Shown here in pieces: positions 63,739-64,000 of a stretch of DNA of 64,000 bases. The position numbers and the translations under genes were made by a program. Below the pieces are notes generated by a model. The model saw only the letters and a program-made list of their open reading frames with translations, was not told the origin of the DNA and did no database searches. The stretch is from Actinomyces sp. Marseille-P3109 (lineage in GTDB: Bacteria > Actinomycetota > Actinomycetes > Actinomycetales > Actinomycetaceae): NCBI RefSeq assembly GCF_900323545.1, contig NZ_OOHN01000008.1:577941-641940 (forward strand), written 5' to 3'. Every line of letters starts with the position of its first letter. The first letter of the stretch is position 1.

Positions 63739-64000
63739 GCGGAACGGACAGCGCGGTGGGCACTGGAGTGAGCATGGAGTCAGTACGGCGCGCGGCCGTC
63801 ATCGGCTCGGGCGCCTGGGGCACCACCTTTGCGAGCCTCCTGGCCCAGGCCGGTACCCCGACGACGGTCTGGGCCAGGCGTCAGGAGATCGCCGATGAGA
63901 TCAACGCCGGCACCAATGAGCGCTACGTTCCCGGTCACCGCCTGCCGTCGGGCGTGACAGCCACCACCGGCCTGGGCGAAGCCGTCGAGGGGGCGGGCGT
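63735..64000 (+). CDS. gpsA: Glycerol-3-phosphate dehydrogenase [NAD(P)+], N-terminal part
   Basis: The gene begins at GTG 63735, overlapping the plsC stop by four bases, and runs out of the window after 88 codons. The NAD-binding motif VIGSGAWGTTFASLLAQAG and the segment TVWARRQEIADEINAGTNERYVPG are diagnostic. It makes sn-glycerol 3-phosphate, the substrate of phospholipid synthesis. A further in-frame ATG at 63774 could be the true start, since the family usually begins about ten residues before this motif. Confidence 0.92.
   Translation, partial: MSGTDSAVGTGVSMESVRRAAVIGSGAWGTTFASLLAQAGTPTTVWARRQEIADEINAGTNERYVPGHRLPSGVTATTGLGEAVEGAG

Overview
The window is GC-rich chromosomal DNA that reads as an oral-type Actinomyces or a close actinobacterial relative. 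The evidence is the actinobacterial gene neighbourhood (RNase J, ftsK, pgsA, cinA, clgR, a DUF3046 gene, recA, recX, miaB, ybjN, miaA, dapF, hflX, a DinG-type helicase, lexA, nrdR), actinobacterial LexA boxes (TCGAAC-N4-GTTCGA type), leaderless genes, and protein sequences typical of that group. The genus is inferred; no database was searched. I saw no CRISPR array, insertion sequence, prophage or integration site.

Layout. 1-7.1 kb: the tail of one alanine/glycine:cation symporter and a complete tandem paralogue, a fumarylacetoacetate-hydrolase-family enzyme, a MalY/PatB aminotransferase, a lipoprotein and gltX. 7.2-8.7 kb: a second, similarly built lipoprotein, one tRNA-Gln and three tandem tRNA-Glu. 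8.8-20.5 kb: RNase J, a PfkB kinase, ftsK, a CapA-like lipoprotein, pgsA-cinA, clgR, DUF3046 and recA-recX. 20.6-37.3 kb: metabolic modules sitting between recX and miaB: fhs, a divergent TetR / alpha-beta hydrolase pair, an alpha-galactoside uptake and hydrolysis operon with a divergent ROK regulator, a type II NADH dehydrogenase, and a glycine cleavage operon (gcvP-gcvT-gcvH). 37.4-44.4 kb: miaB, a TetR/GAPDH pair, two YbjN proteins, miaA and dapF. 44.4-54.4 kb: BrnQ, two MFS transporters, an RsmC-like methyltransferase, hflX, the helicase and ldh. 54.5-58.0 kb: lexA divergent from a LysM protein that is probably an SOS division inhibitor, then nrdR and a glycosyltransferase. 58.0-64.0 kb: an IclR regulator (LtbR/NdgR type) divergent from leuCD, then murA, plsC and the start of gpsA.

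How the genes work together. The DNA-damage module is clear: LexA boxes precede recA, lexA and the LysM gene. The one-carbon module links fhs with the glycine cleavage system. The alpha-galactoside operon has two permeases, a binding protein and a GH36 enzyme but no ATPase, so it presumably shares one encoded elsewhere. The tRNA cluster lies 1.2 kb downstream of the glutamyl-tRNA synthetase gene.

The most distinctive points are these. (1) About twenty genes carry a TAnnnT -10 element (several exactly TAGGCT) followed by 6-9 bases and then the start codon, so they are probably transcribed without a leader. Two divergent pairs pack both such promoters into 38 and 32 bp. (2) gcvP is split in two by a one-base frame change at about 35,890-35,897, and an ATGA junction restarts the second half. 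(3) A possible leaderless seven-residue leader ORF and a GC hairpin precede hflX. (4) A 24-bp inverted repeat covers the promoter of a TetR gene lying directly upstream of a GAPDH gene. (5) GATC recurs four times at exactly 10-bp intervals just upstream of the RNase J promoter.
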